A stretch of 64,000 bases of DNA. Origin: Branchiostoma belcheri. Lineage: Eukaryota; Chordata; Leptocardii; Amphioxiformes; Branchiostomatidae. The stretch covers positions 2,748,661 through 2,812,660 of the forward strand of contig NW_017803876.1 in NCBI RefSeq assembly GCF_001625305.1. Reading direction: 5' to 3'. Numbering within the stretch: position 1 is the first letter of the stretch; each line of letters starts with the position of its first letter. The position numbers were made by a program, and so were the translations under genes. Of this stretch, positions 50,201-61,477 are shown piece by piece. The notes below the pieces were generated by a model, which saw only the letters and a program-made list of their open reading frames with translations, was not told the origin of the DNA and did not search any database.

Positions 50201-53200
50201 GGCATACAGCCACCCCCTCCAGCCGGAGCCCCTCAGGGTGGGGGTGGGCAGGGCACTGCAGCAGGTGGGGGTGGGGGTGATGGAGAGGATTGCTCAGGAG
50301 CAGCAGGAGGAGGACATGGAGGTTGTACTCAGGTACATTTACCAGTCATGCATTGTTTCTTTCATTCATACATTCTCTAGACCAGTGTTCAAGCCGGCCT
50401 GAAATTCTTTCTACATCATCTCAATTTATTTGACGTGACATAATGTCACATATGTACTTCCATGTTTGCATGCAAATTTTTGTCCATCAAATTCAAAGAT
50501 GACGGATTTGGCAAAAGTTTTGGAAAGACAAGTTTGATCACACCTTGATACTTGTGTATTATTACAGAACTGTTAAATAACAGAAGGGACTAGTGCAGGT
50601 GACTCAATACCACAGCAAGTGAAGTAGCTAGTGCTGCAAGTTGTGGGTGATTAGTTAGTGGAGAAAGTCAGATTACATTTACAATACAACCTTGTAGGTA
50701 GTTCTCCTGTTATTGAATCATTTTCCGTGAGATAATCAGCTCAGGTGTATCGTTATATAGTTTCTCATTTTCTCACCCTGTCCCTTGAGTACGGAGCTGT
50801 TCAGCTGACTGTGTTTGATTCCATCTCCAGGTTGACTCGGGCGACGTTAGCCCTGCTGCAGGACGAGGTGCGGGAGCCCAGGACACAGGCGACATCATTT
50901 GCTGCTCTCCTTCCCAGGACACCCTCAGTTGTCCAGGTATGCCGTCACTGATTGTGATAAAAAGTAATGGATACTACTTGAAACATCTGACAGCTTTCAA
51001 CCCCTTTCCAGTCTTCTTGTGTATCTTATTACCTGGATGTCTAACCTTCATCAATGTATGTACTATCGGCTCATGCTATTAACATGTAGTAATCCTTCAT
51101 CCCTTCATCAGTTCCTACTTTGCAAAGAGTTGGAAATATGTCAATCAGCACTTCTATCTATGATTACAATGTTATTATTTCAGAACAAAAATTTGAACTG
51201 GTGCCAATGTTTCGACAGTCTGTCAGTTGTCTTCCTCAGGGCATAATATTGAAGTGCAGTAAACTAGCAATCTACAAGTACATTTGCATAGGTCATTAGC
51301 ATAAGACTGCTGGAGCAAGACAGTAGACAGGTTGTGGAAATGTTGACCATTTTAGGCACTAGTTCAAATGTTGGGTGTGATATTAGAACATAGTGCTACA
51401 GAATGAAATTATTTACAAATCTAAGAAATTCTCTCTCACATTGGTCAAGAGCTACATTTGTAGTTCCTTTTAAACTGCAGTTGTTGATTGTTTTTCTTGA
51501 TTTCATGTGCTAGCATGTACATGTAACCTTGGATTATCTTAAGGAAGAATGCTACTTGCATGGTGCTGCATTCTCATAGAGAGCTTTCCATAATCGCAAT
51601 TATATGAAGGTCTGATGCTGTATTGCTGCCCTCCAAGATTTTGTAGTTTTCATTAAGTTTGAAGGTTGAATTTCCTCAACTCACCATATCTGATGCAGTC
51701 AAAAGCTTAGTCCAAGGTGACTTCAAGGATTTCAGTAACACTGCAGTGAAATGCTCGACTCTCACCAATATGAGTTGGCTTTCTTTTTCATTTGGGATAC
51801 AATGTATGACGACCCACTTTGCCTCGGGGTTAATGCAGAGAATAGATACTGGCCCCGTTGACTCTTCCTCTTGAACAATCAGGGAAGTTTTATATTACTT
51901 TTACTACTTCTATTACTTTTACTATGACTGTTTTTACTACCACTAATTTCCTCTCTATATAACTATAATCGCTGGAGGAACTTTCCATTTTAGATATCAT
52001 ATTTCAGCACATAATGATAAATTGTTATCACTAATGCCCTAAGACATGTATATAAAAAAAAGTAGTGGCATTTGACTGTTGCTGACATTTGCAATAAACA
52101 ACTGCTGATTGGACATAATTCTCATAATAATTATTGTATTGAGTGCATAATCCATTACATTGATGAAAAGGGATGTCAGCATGTGCCAAAGTTATGACAT
52201 GCTAATAGAGAAATTCAAATCAATATAATTATTCTAAAATCATATGTGAATAAATAATAAAAAATAAAATGTGAATTGAAAAGAGAAAAATTGATGATTT
52301 TTATATTAATTTGATTCTCCTCTATTGTTCTTGGCAATATGGTAAAATAGAAGTGTCAGATAAGCACCAATAAAGGTTGAACATTTCCACTGGTTTAGAA
52401 GTTGCCTTACGTATATACTACTGCATACACATTATTTTGAAAAAGGTGAACAGAACGTCTGATCAAATCAGTCATTGATAATCATGAGTGGGTGTTACCA
52501 GCTCTTTTCCCATCTGTCTGAACTCCCTGGGATGATTGAATATTTCCCATGCCTTTGTTTTGATATTGCATGTAGTATTTTTCAGCACAGGAAGTTGGAA
52601 TCATGCATCTTTTTTCTAGTCTACTACGGGATCACTGCAAGCTGTTATGGGATTATAGGATTTTAAACTCAATCCTGGTCTGAAAGATTCATGTGGCTGG
52701 AGATTTACCTTGCTCTTCTGGACACTTCTTTAGTGGTAATTGGTTCTTGCAGTGGGATTTGTCCCTTGATGAACCAGCAAGTGCTTTCTGCAACTTTGGG
52801 CATCACTGCAAAGGTGGCATGTCAAGATAAGGAAGCACAAAAACTGTTCAGGGCAGTTTTATAAACTTTGACTGAAAGGTCAAATGGTGTTCCTGATGTG
52901 TCTTTAGTCTGTAACAGATACTGAAGCTCCCATGGAAAATTGTTCTCTTTGAATATTATGCATTATGCTTTTTTTTATTTTCAAATCAAAGATATAAAAA
53001 AAGATTGAAATACATTCGTCAAGACAAGACAAAATGGTGTCGTACTCAAGTTGTGCAACTTCTATCCATCCAGCAGTTTTTTTAAACCACATTCAAATGA
53101 TACAAATACCACAATTTGAGTCTCACACTTAAACTCTCTCATGTTGTACCTTTCAGTACCCAAACATCCACACCACAGCTGCAATCAGGGTAAGCACTGT

Positions 53201-56200
53201 GCATCAACAGTCTCTTGTATTCGTTGTGTAACACTGCAGAATACAATGCCATACTTGTTTGTTTCATAGCATTTTCCATGTCAATGGCATTCCTGTTTCA
53301 TATGGAAGTAATATGTACATGTACAAACTAAACAATTATATACTTACATTGTCATGCAGTGTTGGTATGAGGGTTATTATTATGTTACATTATTGCTTCT
53401 GCTATTGGGCAAATAAATGAATAAACAAACAAACAACAAACACACCCCATCCCCAGGTCCTGCTTGCCTACCTGGTGGACAGGTTCTGGTGGTCTCCATC
53501 CGTGTGGAGGTACTTCCTCACCACCCTGTACCCTGATGACCCCATCTCCACCATCTCCCAGCATGCCTGCACGGGCTCCACCCACCTGTTTGAGCAGGAG
53601 GAGGTCAACGTGTATGCAGAGGTCATCACCATGGCAAAGCTCATCAAGGACAGCTTCAGGGTGAGGAAACATCAGAAGAAAAGGATAATTTTCATTTATT
53701 GTATAAAGATATTTATTTATAATCAGAGTTATTTGGTGGTTTACTATACCTAACTGCTGGTTACATACTGCACATTGCATGAAAAACATTCTCAAAGCAT
53801 ACCAAAACATACCCATCAACTCACTCAATGCATGGGAATCGATTATCCAACGCTACAGACAAGACCTTTTCATGCTGTGCAGTAGTTAAAGGTCACAGTC
53901 ATCATGACCTACAGGCTTGTGTCTTTCAACACAGAGATAAGTGCCTAGTTTCAGAATATCTCCTTTTCTGTTTTTTTTTTAATGTATAATGGGGCTTTGT
54001 TTACTGTTCAACAGGTATTTTCTGCTCTTTTCTGTCCTAGCCAGGTTAGAAATTTTGCTCCACTAATCGAACTCTAATCCCTCAATAGCTGTAGAACAGT
54101 AACAGTTCAATACTGTTCCTTAGTGCACTGTAGTCTCTCTGATATTTGAGGAAGGCATGGCTAGATTTGACAAATGTCAGACTTTATTGAAGCTCCCTGT
54201 GAGAAATGGACTGCGGTGTGCTATGTCCCACTGTGTCATTTCATCTTTTCCTCTTGTGACTTAGCCACAGTACTCGGTCAACATTAAATGACTGCTCATT
54301 ACTGCAGAATGCTGGTTCTCATTTCAATTGCAAGAAGCATCATTACAGCTTTGGGGTCAGAGAGAGAGTTCCGTGAACCACTTCAGTTCTTACAACATCA
54401 TCCTTCAAAGATAGGCAGACATTGCAGGGAGAGATTGCTTAACCTCCAGGCATCCTATTTTCTGACTTAGCCGATAACCTGTTCTGTATTACATACTGCA
54501 GTTCAAGTGCCGCAGTTTTCCATCACAATTTGTACGAGCCCACACGGGCGTGATACACATGGCCCGGGGCAAGGTTACTGACAGGTTGGATGGAGGGAAG
54601 GATTAGGAGTGGGGCTATTTGCCTGGACGGTGTTGTTAAGTGGAAGCTTCAAAACATCATCTCGTTACACGAAGAGTGACAGTCAGGCGACAGGTTTTCA
54701 GATATCTTCCTCAGGACGTAGCCTGTACAGTGCTGCTCTAACCTGTCATTTATTTCTGAGAACATCCATCAGCCAAGGATGGATAAACTGTTCCATTACG
54801 ACCACCAGTAGATATGGCCACCACTTTGTAGTGGGTCTGGTGATCGCTTTTGATAGATTCTCCACTTATCTTCACATTTGGTCATTTTTGCGGAGAATTA
54901 TTGGGGGAGGGGGGCAGTTACGTATTACTCGATACGTTCCAGGCACGTAGTGGCTTTCTCTATTTTGGGAAATCACTCAGAGTCACAACCATGAATTGCT
55001 CGGTCTGGAACATGCCTAACTTCCCAGCAAGTCCCAATGTCATGAGTCCATTTGGGAGATTTTGTCAAGACTAGACATATTATGTCATGACTAGACATAT
55101 TCAGAAAGCTGTAACTGATTCTTATAGTCCCTGACCAGCATGTTGATAAAAGTTTCAGCAATATGAGTGTGTTTTTGTTTTTCTTCCCACCATTCTGTCT
55201 TGATTTGTGGATTTTTTGTCTTACTTGTTGGTATTCTATCCCCAGAACCTTGTCATTAAGCAAAGTCAGGAGAATTCTGCACCTGCCTGGGACATTAACT
55301 ACTTCACATGTGCCATCAAGGAAGTCAGGGAGAAACTGTCTCTCATTGTCCCTCAGGTAGAAAAGGAAAGACATGCAGGTAGGTAGACAAATTTACACAC
55401 ATCCTCCATTACTTGTAGAACATGGAGAAATATATCTGTCAGGAAACAATGTCCCCTTATGGGACCTTGTCCAGTATTATTATAATAGTCAGGAGGAGTT
55501 ATACATCATTTTTTGGAGGGTCTCAGATCCTGTAAAGAGTTCATCTGTAACATGAAATTGTAGCAAATGATAAAAGTAATCCCGTCCTCTTAACAGGCAT
55601 AAGCATGGGTTTGATGAAATAGGGGAATGAGATCTCAGGCAGGGAGGACACTGCTTCTGTAGTCTTTGACATGAAGTTGTTTCTGTCCAACTCAGGTTTA
55701 CTGGGAGTGACAGGGTACAGCAAGCCCCTGGCAGCACTCTTCTGCTACCTCCTGTATGTGGACTGTCTCTTCTTTCAAATACGTCATTGTCAACTTCCCA
55801 ATGAGTCTGACATGGTGGAAGAACAGGTACAAGACATCAAGTGCCACCTGTTTCAACTGCAGAAGGTACTACCTAGCACAGAAATGCTTATGATATGAAA
55901 GTTTATTATATTCAAGAGATCATTCTTTGGGGAAATTTAGTGCATCTCTTGAGCATAATGCTAGGCCTGTCATGTTTTACAAATCAGTGATGACTTTCCC
56001 TCCCCAGAAACAACCTACATGTACTTCAAGTACCCCTGGTATAACAGTAATGGTATAGTTGGTCCAAAGCCAACATCAAATTCTACAGAGATCCTACGTC
56101 TTCCCATGTTAACTTCTTTCCCCTTACACACTACAGGGTATTCCTGCTTAACATCCATGTTGCTCTCTTGCTATCTAAACCATTTTTGCTGTGGATACAA

Positions 56201-58081
56201 GCTTTTAGAAAAAGGGTAACAAGAAGTGTTTCCATTAAAATCATTCCTGAAAATCCCCCCTATTCAGCTGTCGCTTGGAAGGGTCGCCGTGTAAGGCAGT
56301 GTACAAATGATGGGATTTTGTGCTCCACCTCGGTAGGCAAATTCTATTTCTGAAGAATTTGCTTCAAAGCTTTCCGTAAATCCTGCCTCCTCCGCTCAGG
56401 AAGGGATTGGAAATACCGCTCAGGGCCATTCCTGTGTTTGTCCCTTGATTTATGGACTGTAGAAAAAGAACCAAATCCAGGATGACAGATGTAATCCATG
56501 AAGGCTGAATCTGAATTGGTCAACTGGAGTAACCGGCCTTCAGGGTAACACACTAGCTAGATAACGTTTAACACTCTTGTAGACATGCTGCTCACATTTC
56601 ATCGTGGTATTACTTTACTCCTGCACCGAAGTCCCAAAGCCTGTGTGTACACATGACTGTAGCTGATTTGACAGAGGCTACAGAGCCTCAGTGTTAAAGA
56701 TGTGTTTGTATTCTTACACACAAAACTATAACATCCTAATAGAGAAGTATAACTGCAAATTTAAAGGTTGGAGGATGCCAGATGCATGTACAGCAACAGC
56801 TTGAACCATGGGGATGCCATTATCTTTGCACAGTTACAGGCCCAACTGTTATGGGTAGTGGCCATGGTAAACCAAAAGTGGGTCCACAGCTGCAAGAACA
56901 AATGTTTCCCGAGTCATATCTAACCTTGCAGAGGATTTTGTGGATACATCATGTACATAATGGATGTTAAATGGAGCCCTGGTGCTTGTATGGTTTGCAC
57001 TAACCACTACTAAGGCCAGGGCAGGTTTTTGCAGTAATGGCTGATGCCCATTAGTCATTAGTGATAATTTCAGTCCAGAGCAGACTCTTTGCAGAGCTGT
57101 GCTGCCCTGTAAGCTCAAAGGGAAGGGACTTTCACACAAGGATGTAAAGATGATGAATGCATTCACATTATGGTCAACTTCTGAGACGACAAAGACTGCT
57201 GTGAGCTATCAGCAATCCCTGTCCATAATACTAATGTTCTGCATAATGCATTTTGCCAGCACAAGTCTTTGTAGCCATGTACAGGGTTGCTGTGTTACAT
57301 AGGAAATGGACTTGGTCCGAGCCCCTGTCCTGTCTTTGGTCCTTCTATACTTATCCATTAGTGGTGTGCATAAGCTTGCTGCTAGTCTTCCTGGGTTCCA
57401 TGCAATGATACAATATGTATTATACTTACAGATATAATTACAGTTTACATGTGTATACAAAATACTGCAACATCAGTAATACTAGTACTGAACACAGGAA
57501 GAACAAAACTTCAGCCAGTATGTACAGCAATAGCGTAAAACAAGGCGCAATTCTTGTTTCGCGCCTTGTTTTGATTCTGAAAATCCATTAGCAGTCCCTC
57601 ACGAACTCAACTAATGGAGAAAGGAGCATGAAAACTATATTGAAGGGAATGATGAATGAAATACCCTAAGGCTCAAAAAAGTTTGATCAAAAAGTTATTA
57701 TCTAAGAAGAAAATGCTTGAAGTCATAACCAAACTCAGAATGAAAGATGCATAAGGCAGGGGGAGATTTACAATTTATTATTGCAGTTTTGCAATGATAA
57801 AACTGCAGCTGGAAAACGGCAAAGTTATAGAAATAAGTGCTTTCCAACTCTCAGACCTGATACCCATATATTCTATACCCATATATCCTGTACCCAATCA
57901 GTAGAGCTGTGAGAAATGCATAAGGCCTGGCAGTAACACTAACATCCTGGTTCTCTGTTCACAGGTGCCTGCCCTGCATCCAATCCTACATGCTGTCCTC
58001 AGCCCTACTGGTCTGTTCTCCCTACAACTGGATCTAGGGACTGCAAACGTATCAACAAAACAGACTAGTCATGTGTCTTGA
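23142..58081 (+). CDS. THADA: THADA, tRNA 2'-O-methylation regulator (Trm732 family), complete, 41 coding exons
   Basis: Exons: 23142-23275, 23872-24055, 24415-24523, 24661-24824, 24998-25126, 25295-25409, 25606-25781, 26145-26235, 26579-26712, 27041-27136, 27418-27519, 27730-27839, 28161-28253, 28542-28731, 29092-29185, 32641-32773, 33157-33239, 33417-33491, 33707-33775, 34178-34241, 34349-34394, 34774-34952, 35224-35384, 35924-36100, 36469-36617, 36934-37062, 37192-37296, 37531-37734, 38155-38305, 40613-40853, 41200-41442, 41743-41965, 42345-42548, 46393-46637, 50168-50332, 50831-50936, 53157-53189, 53457-53660, 55246-55378, 55696-55865, 57965-58081. All introns are GT-AG and all phases agree: 5,730 nt, 1,909 residues (human THADA is about 1,950). 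The start has a strong context (gcgATGg) and an in-frame stop at 23127-23129. Family hallmarks: TRRSAGLPLLVQAI (about 1112), VHALNVLRALF (1166), SPVWAIRNAA, and KRVRDEHS with AREFFTRWP (about 1230-1245). Members are alpha-helical repeat proteins that partner FTSJ1/Trm7 for methylation of tRNA position 32; the Drosophila protein also binds the SERCA pump. The only sequence gap lies inside intron 15, so the coding sequence is uninterrupted. Confidence 0.97.
27860..27874 (+). repeat. Homopolymer run of 15 G
   Basis: Fifteen consecutive G lie 20 bases after the exon 12 donor of THADA, on the transcribed sense strand. The run could form a G-quadruplex, and its exact length is likely to be uncertain in the assembly. 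Confidence 0.8.
31442..31513. repeat. Left copy of a 72-bp sequence flanking the gap
   Basis: This sequence, from tcatactagattagcg to gggtattaatct, is identical to 32271-32342 on the other side of the run of N. Confidence 0.95.
31514..32270. other. Assembly gap, 757 N
   Basis: A run of N within THADA intron 15. Open frames reported through it are meaningless. The identical 72-bp flanks suggest that the two contigs overlap and the gap may not exist. Confidence 0.97.
32271..32342. repeat. Right copy of the 72-bp gap-flanking sequence
   Basis: Identical to 31442-31513 and in the same orientation, starting at the first base after the N run. Confidence 0.95.
32501..32603. repeat. Two-copy tandem repeat of about 54 bp
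   Basis: acttcacagagaattgtcg at 32502 and acttcacggagaattgtca at 32556 start two similar units, each followed by ccaatggct- or cctatggct-like sequence and a T-rich ttttgttg stretch. The repeat lies just upstream of the exon 16 acceptor. Confidence 0.7.
34551..34682. mobile_element. Foldback element, 132 bp, in THADA intron 21
   Basis: The left arm (34551-34600) and right arm (34631-34682) are imperfect inverted repeats over about 50 bp: gtaacagtta pairs with taaactgttac, actcaagcaa with ttgcttgagt, and aaaatggtcagat with gtctgaccatttt. The loop is about 30 bp. There is no coding capacity, consistent with a small MITE. Confidence 0.8.
35924..38305 (+). CDS. THADA: THADA exons 24-29, late part of the DUF2428 region
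   Basis: These six exons (35924-36100, 36469-36617, 36934-37062, 37192-37296, 37531-37734, 38155-38305) carry the family's best conserved block. In order they encode HELVLACCWLNIKEAGLLL, a helix pair ending QCRHR, GAIESCNIGFLMVCKRLL, NITRRSAGLPLLVQAI, and VHALNVLRALF through SPVWAIRNAAMQLYG. In vertebrate THADA the equivalent residues lie in and just after DUF2428. The acidic run EEEE at the end of exon 24 and the Ser-rich start of exon 25 correspond to the variable linker seen in other members. Confidence 0.93.
37301..37350 (+). repeat. Exact 25-bp tandem duplication beside the exon 27 donor
   Basis: Two identical units starting gaacgtattccttttcag begin at 37301 and 37326, four bases after the donor GTAA of THADA exon 27. 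The duplication looks recent because the copies are identical. Confidence 0.9.
37741..37793 (-). repeat. Dispersed repeat copy A, abutting the exon 28 donor
   Basis: Reverse-complemented, this reads ggtgtgttacgctgaagggcg, cut to 20 bases as gtgtgttacgctgaagggcg, then gttata and tggcta. It matches 61426-61477 over about 50 bp with few changes. It starts six bases into THADA intron 28. Confidence 0.8.
45265..45664. mobile_element. MITE-like element with 34-bp perfect terminal inverted repeats, 400 bp
   Basis: The 34 bases at 45265-45298 (starting aggccatgttgatttg) are the exact reverse complement of 45631-45664 (ending caaatcaacatggcct). Both arms also carry atgcgcgcgtg just inside the repeats. 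The interior is rich in A and T runs with no transposase. The element lies in THADA intron 33. Perfect termini point to a fairly recent insertion. Confidence 0.9.
46955..47459 (-). mobile_element. 5'-truncated non-LTR (LINE) retrotransposon, 3' end of the reverse-transcriptase ORF
   Basis: On the minus strand 47459-47043 is open for 138 codons and ends in TAG. It carries two hallmarks of the region downstream of the RT domain in CR1/Jockey-type LINEs: LEKVQRRAARFVLHRY near the start and FLPRTIRDWNSLPEEV near the end, with RLTMLYKI between. The polymerase domain and everything upstream are missing, so this is a dead 5'-truncated copy. The following 80 bases look like its 3'UTR and end in a GAA-rich tail (about 46955-46970). 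It lies in THADA intron 34, opposite to the gene. Confidence 0.85.
49113..49206. promoter_or_regulatory. Cluster of three GTAATTAC palindromes in THADA intron 34
   Basis: The 8-bp palindrome GTAATTAC occurs exactly at 49113-49120, 49169-49176 and 49199-49206. TAATTA is the classic core bound by many homeodomain proteins. The surrounding 150 bp lacks repeats and has no exon. The tight clustering makes this a candidate enhancer; function is inferred only from motifs. Confidence 0.4.
50168..50332 (+). CDS. THADA: THADA exon 35 with a tandem (NAGNAG) acceptor
   Basis: The exon is preceded by ctagcag, giving two acceptors three bases apart at 50164 and 50167. Use of the first adds one Ser codon and keeps frame; use of the second gives REELQKW. 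The exon ends VVL plus two bases before a GTACAT donor, and the next exon starts with the completing G. It encodes a helical segment from the C-terminal third of the protein, with a Val/Gly-rich centre and a Glu/Gln-rich end. Confidence 0.85.
53157..53189 (+). CDS. THADA: THADA exon 37, 33-nt microexon
   Basis: Eleven whole codons, YPNIHTTAAIR, lie between a ctttcag acceptor and a GTAAGC donor, flanked by introns of 2.2 kb and 0.27 kb. Both neighbouring exons end or begin on codon boundaries, so its inclusion or skipping would keep frame. It was placed because splice signals and phase fit; it carries no family motif of its own. Confidence 0.65.
56529..56562 (-). repeat. Dispersed repeat copy C (diverged, partial)
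   Basis: Reverse-complemented it reads ctagtgtgttaccctgaagg then ccggtta, matching the core of the copies at 37741-37793 and 61426-61477 with several changes. It lies in THADA intron 40. Confidence 0.6.
57537..57572. repeat. Perfect short hairpin, 12-bp stem
   Basis: aaaacaaggcgc (57537-57548) and gcgccttgtttt (57561-57572) are exact reverse complements around a 12-base loop, in THADA intron 40. Confidence 0.6.
57965..58081 (+). CDS. THADA: THADA exon 41 (terminal coding exon)
   Basis: After the tgttcacag acceptor, 38 codons starting VPALHPILHAVLS end at TGA (58079-58081). The previous exon closes on a complete codon, KCHLFQLQK, so phase is right. The C-terminal tail is Thr/Ser-rich and not conserved in the family. 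This ending is supported by the downstream AATAAA signal rather than by similarity. Confidence 0.75.
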   Translation: MPALHPILHAVLSPTGLFSLQLDLGTANVSTKQTSHVS

Positions 58082-58520
58082 TGTGATGTTGTAGATAGGA
58101 ACAAGTAATGACTTCACGTATCCTGGTGTTTTATTAATGTCGGCTCACATAATGGAGAGGTACACATAGTAATGAAGACTAACCATGAGCCTCGTAACAG
58201 CCAACTTGTTGCTCAGGATATAATGAGCAAGCTGTTGCTGGTGTAGAGAACAAATACTGCTTCACAGAGACTCCACAATCTACTGTAAGCCTGAATGATA
58301 ATCTCAAGCACTGGCAAAGAGGGACAGGTTCTCAGCTGAAGTGTCAGTTGTTCTGTCTGAACTGAGACATGGACCAAATGTACATGTACATGTATGCATT
58401 TAAACTTTTTACTTCATAAAGCCAAGAATTATTAGAGCCATACTGTGCAATTTTACCTGGTTAGAATATTTTTACTTGCAAAATGGAAAATTTTAGTAAT
58501 AAAAGTTATCTTTTAATGTC
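58082..58520 (+). other. THADA: THADA 3' untranslated region
   Basis: From the stop codon to about 20 bases beyond the first canonical polyadenylation hexamer. It contains no long open frame. The cleavage site is estimated. Confidence 0.6.
58498..58503 (+). terminator. Polyadenylation signal AATAAA of THADA
   Basis: AATAAA occurs 416 bases after the THADA stop and is followed by a T- and GT-rich stretch (tgtcttttgtgg, about 58517) of the kind seen downstream of cleavage sites. It is the first AATAAA after the stop codon that I found. Confidence 0.6.
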
Positions 58521-61425
58521 TTTTGTGGTCCACACTGTAGAACATATACTCTTCTGAGCAACAATTTTGTATTGTATGGTTTGGAATATTGTACAATACA
58601 GTACTGGTGTCCATCCAGTTAAGAAAAGGAACTATGTAGAAGACGCTCCTTTGGTTGACAGATCTTTGCCTTTTTGTTCACCCTGACCCCACTCTATCAA
58701 CCAGTCTTGTGAGGTTGCATTTAAACACACAATGTCCTTAAAGTTTAAATGTCGACTCTTTCTGACCTGTTCCTAGTTTCCATCATGTTATAACAGGCTC
58801 CCCATTGACTCCACGGGTACTAGAGCGGCTCTAATGTGTTACATGTTACATGGCCTGTGACAGTTACTACCACATTGTCCCGACATGGTGATCTATGATG
58901 TCTGCATGGCAGCTACAGATATTTCAGCACCATGGAAAGAGCCACATGCTCTTAGAGTGTAGTCTACAGGGTTGACCTCGCGGTTCCACTTATACCGTAA
59001 CCAGTAAAAAGGTGCGGGGCCCTCTTTATGGAGAAGCTCACGTTACACAGATTTATGCACGACACAATGCTGCATTTCCTGCCACGATTTCACCGGACTT
59101 TTCGTAGGTCCTTTTTGTTGTGGACGAGACCATTCGGGCGTCCCATGGCGGAAACATTAGAGCACGCCATGTGCTTCGTTAATGAGGGCCTACATGGGGT
59201 TCACTGAATAACCTCTCTAGACAAATTAGCTAACCATTCTTGCTATAATTGATGTGGATGACCTAATCATGATATCCAAACATATATGAAAATCGTGCCA
59301 TCATTTGACCGTTGTGAAATCTAATCCTAGAAACACCAAAACCCAAGAACGTGGTTAGGCGTGTAACGCATGTGAATGGGTGGACGCTTAACCCCATTAA
59401 GTGTGCTTGGTAATACGTAAGTCGGTGATACGCAAGTCAGTGACCATAGTTGCTTCAGTTGTGTTGGGCTTGTGGCTCTTCGGTAAACCCGGTCGACTTT
59501 GCTCCCGAGGACAGATAAGTGTATTGAGTGTTCATTCACCAAGTAAAGGTGAGTCGTACTTTTGATGCGCGCTTACACCATTTCTTTTTTAAACATGGTT
59601 TAATATCTCGGCTATGAGTTCTATGAGACATTATAAGATTCTGCCAACACTGACGGATAGAAGTAGTCAGGTTTTCAGGTGTTTAAGCAGCACTTTGCTG
59701 GTTTTGTTCATAATTCCCTGTCTTCGGAGCACTGCGTGTAATTTGTGATGTAGAGCTACAGATACAACCTAGAACATGGGCACTTACATGTCATTACACA
59801 CCGGTTAAGCGCCTGACTAGTGTGAGACCGATCGCCCTAAAATAGAAACCGTTGAATGAAAGGCATTGCTGAAAACTGATTGCTGCAATTATTCCGATCC
59901 CGTTGTGCTATAAATTGCCACTGTTCGAACCAGCAAATGTGGTCGGTGTTTTATGAGTCAACCTAGGTAAAAGCTTTTTTCTGTCGCCACTTGTTACAAT
60001 CATTTTGGCACGAATGTCACCGCAGGGGGTTACACTATAGGGTCTTTTATCGGCCTCTTGTGAATTTGGCTATGATAAAGATGAAATGCGTTGTTGCTTC
60101 TTTCCCGGACTTCCATTCATATGGCCGCGGCGTTGTTACTCAGAAGAGTAGGCATGTTTTATATCTATTTCTTTCATTCCCATCAAATTGTTTGATCCTA
60201 GATGCTGTGTTCATGGTATGAAATATGCAGTATGCAGAGAGAGAAAAAATATCCACTGTGTTCATATAATTTATTTGCGCTCAGTATTATTGGGACCCAG
60301 AGCGTGAAGATCCCGACGTCATTGCACTTCATAACTGAAATGATTTTGTAGCAAGCAGTTTGCCTTGCGGCGAAAAAGAATTCAGGTATGGCACAATTAG
60401 TTCATTAAAAGAGATGTCTTCTTCATCTCATCTCCAGGCGACCATGGTATGTCGCTGTGTAAGCCTATAGGCTCAATCTGGGTTGACGGCAATCTCTTAA
60501 GATGTGGTAAACATGCAGTGTATATTTACCTGAAAACGAAATGTTCCTTCTTAGAGACGGACATTTTTGTCGAGTACCTCTTTATTTGTCAGAGCTGACC
60601 AAGTACTCAATTCTACACTTTTTATATCGGTCTTAAAGAGCCAGGTTCTGAACAGACCACGCCTTGTTGTTGGTAGAACGATTTTGTAGTCACAGGAAAT
60701 GTAACTTGTTAGATTCTACTGCAGGTTGCCTGTCATTATTCAAGGGTGCGTTTTGTCGCCGCTGAAGCGAATGAATTAACCTAAGATGTCGGCAAACATT
60801 TGAGAACATCATATGTGCCACTGACGAAACAGACAGTAAACAGACCCGGCGCCATAACAGATTGCAACCATTTAGGCGAAATGATGTTTGTCCATCCATC
60901 CTAAGCCGCGCTGGAAAATGGGCTTACAATCAGCTCCTGGGGCGTGTGGCAGGAGGCAAAGCTTTCGTGGGGTCATGCTTCTTCTCACAGCGGAACGATA
61001 AATCATTTCTGGGACGCGTTTTTTTGAATCGTTTCCCCGCGAGATCTCCCGACAGGACCGGTAACACGGTGAAGCCGTCTAACGGATGACTGACGTACTC
61101 TGTAAACCTGGCGGTCCCTCTGATATCTATGTCCAGAAAATTGGATTATCGTCGTTCCAATTAAATCACTATTTTTTTCACTTAGTGAGCGGCAAGTGTC
61201 GTAAGTAGGAGGAATATACAACTACAGCACACGAGCAACACGAGCTGCACGTACTTTTTGGTCCTAGCATGAACACGCATATTCCAGTTGCTTTTAGTTC
61301 TAAAATATGTTCGCGTAAATGTACAACGCAACGCCGCCTCGTTCGTCTCTTTCGGTGTAGTTCGTTAGCCTGCTGCTGATGCGCGGGTGATAACGTCCGG
61401 TATTATATAACCAGCTGCTGAGAAG

Positions 61426-61477
61426 CTGGTGTGTTACGCTGAAAGGCGGTTATACCGGCTATACAGATACTGATACC
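61426..61477 (+). repeat. Dispersed repeat copy B
   Basis: Contains gtgtgttacgctgaaaggcg followed by gttataccggctatacagat. It matches the reverse complement of 37741-37793 closely over about 50 bp. Confidence 0.8.

Noticed and set aside
50183..50380. Gly/Pro-rich open frame
   Set aside because: Off-frame reading of the G-rich THADA exon 35.
51186..51245. Segment resembling a dispersed animal repeat (tttcgacagtctgtcag)
   Set aside because: Only a short match from memory; I could not define ends or a second convincing copy within the window.
55060..55105. Two copies of gactagacatatt in THADA intron 38
   Set aside because: A simple local duplication of about 20 bp with nothing else to mark it as functional.
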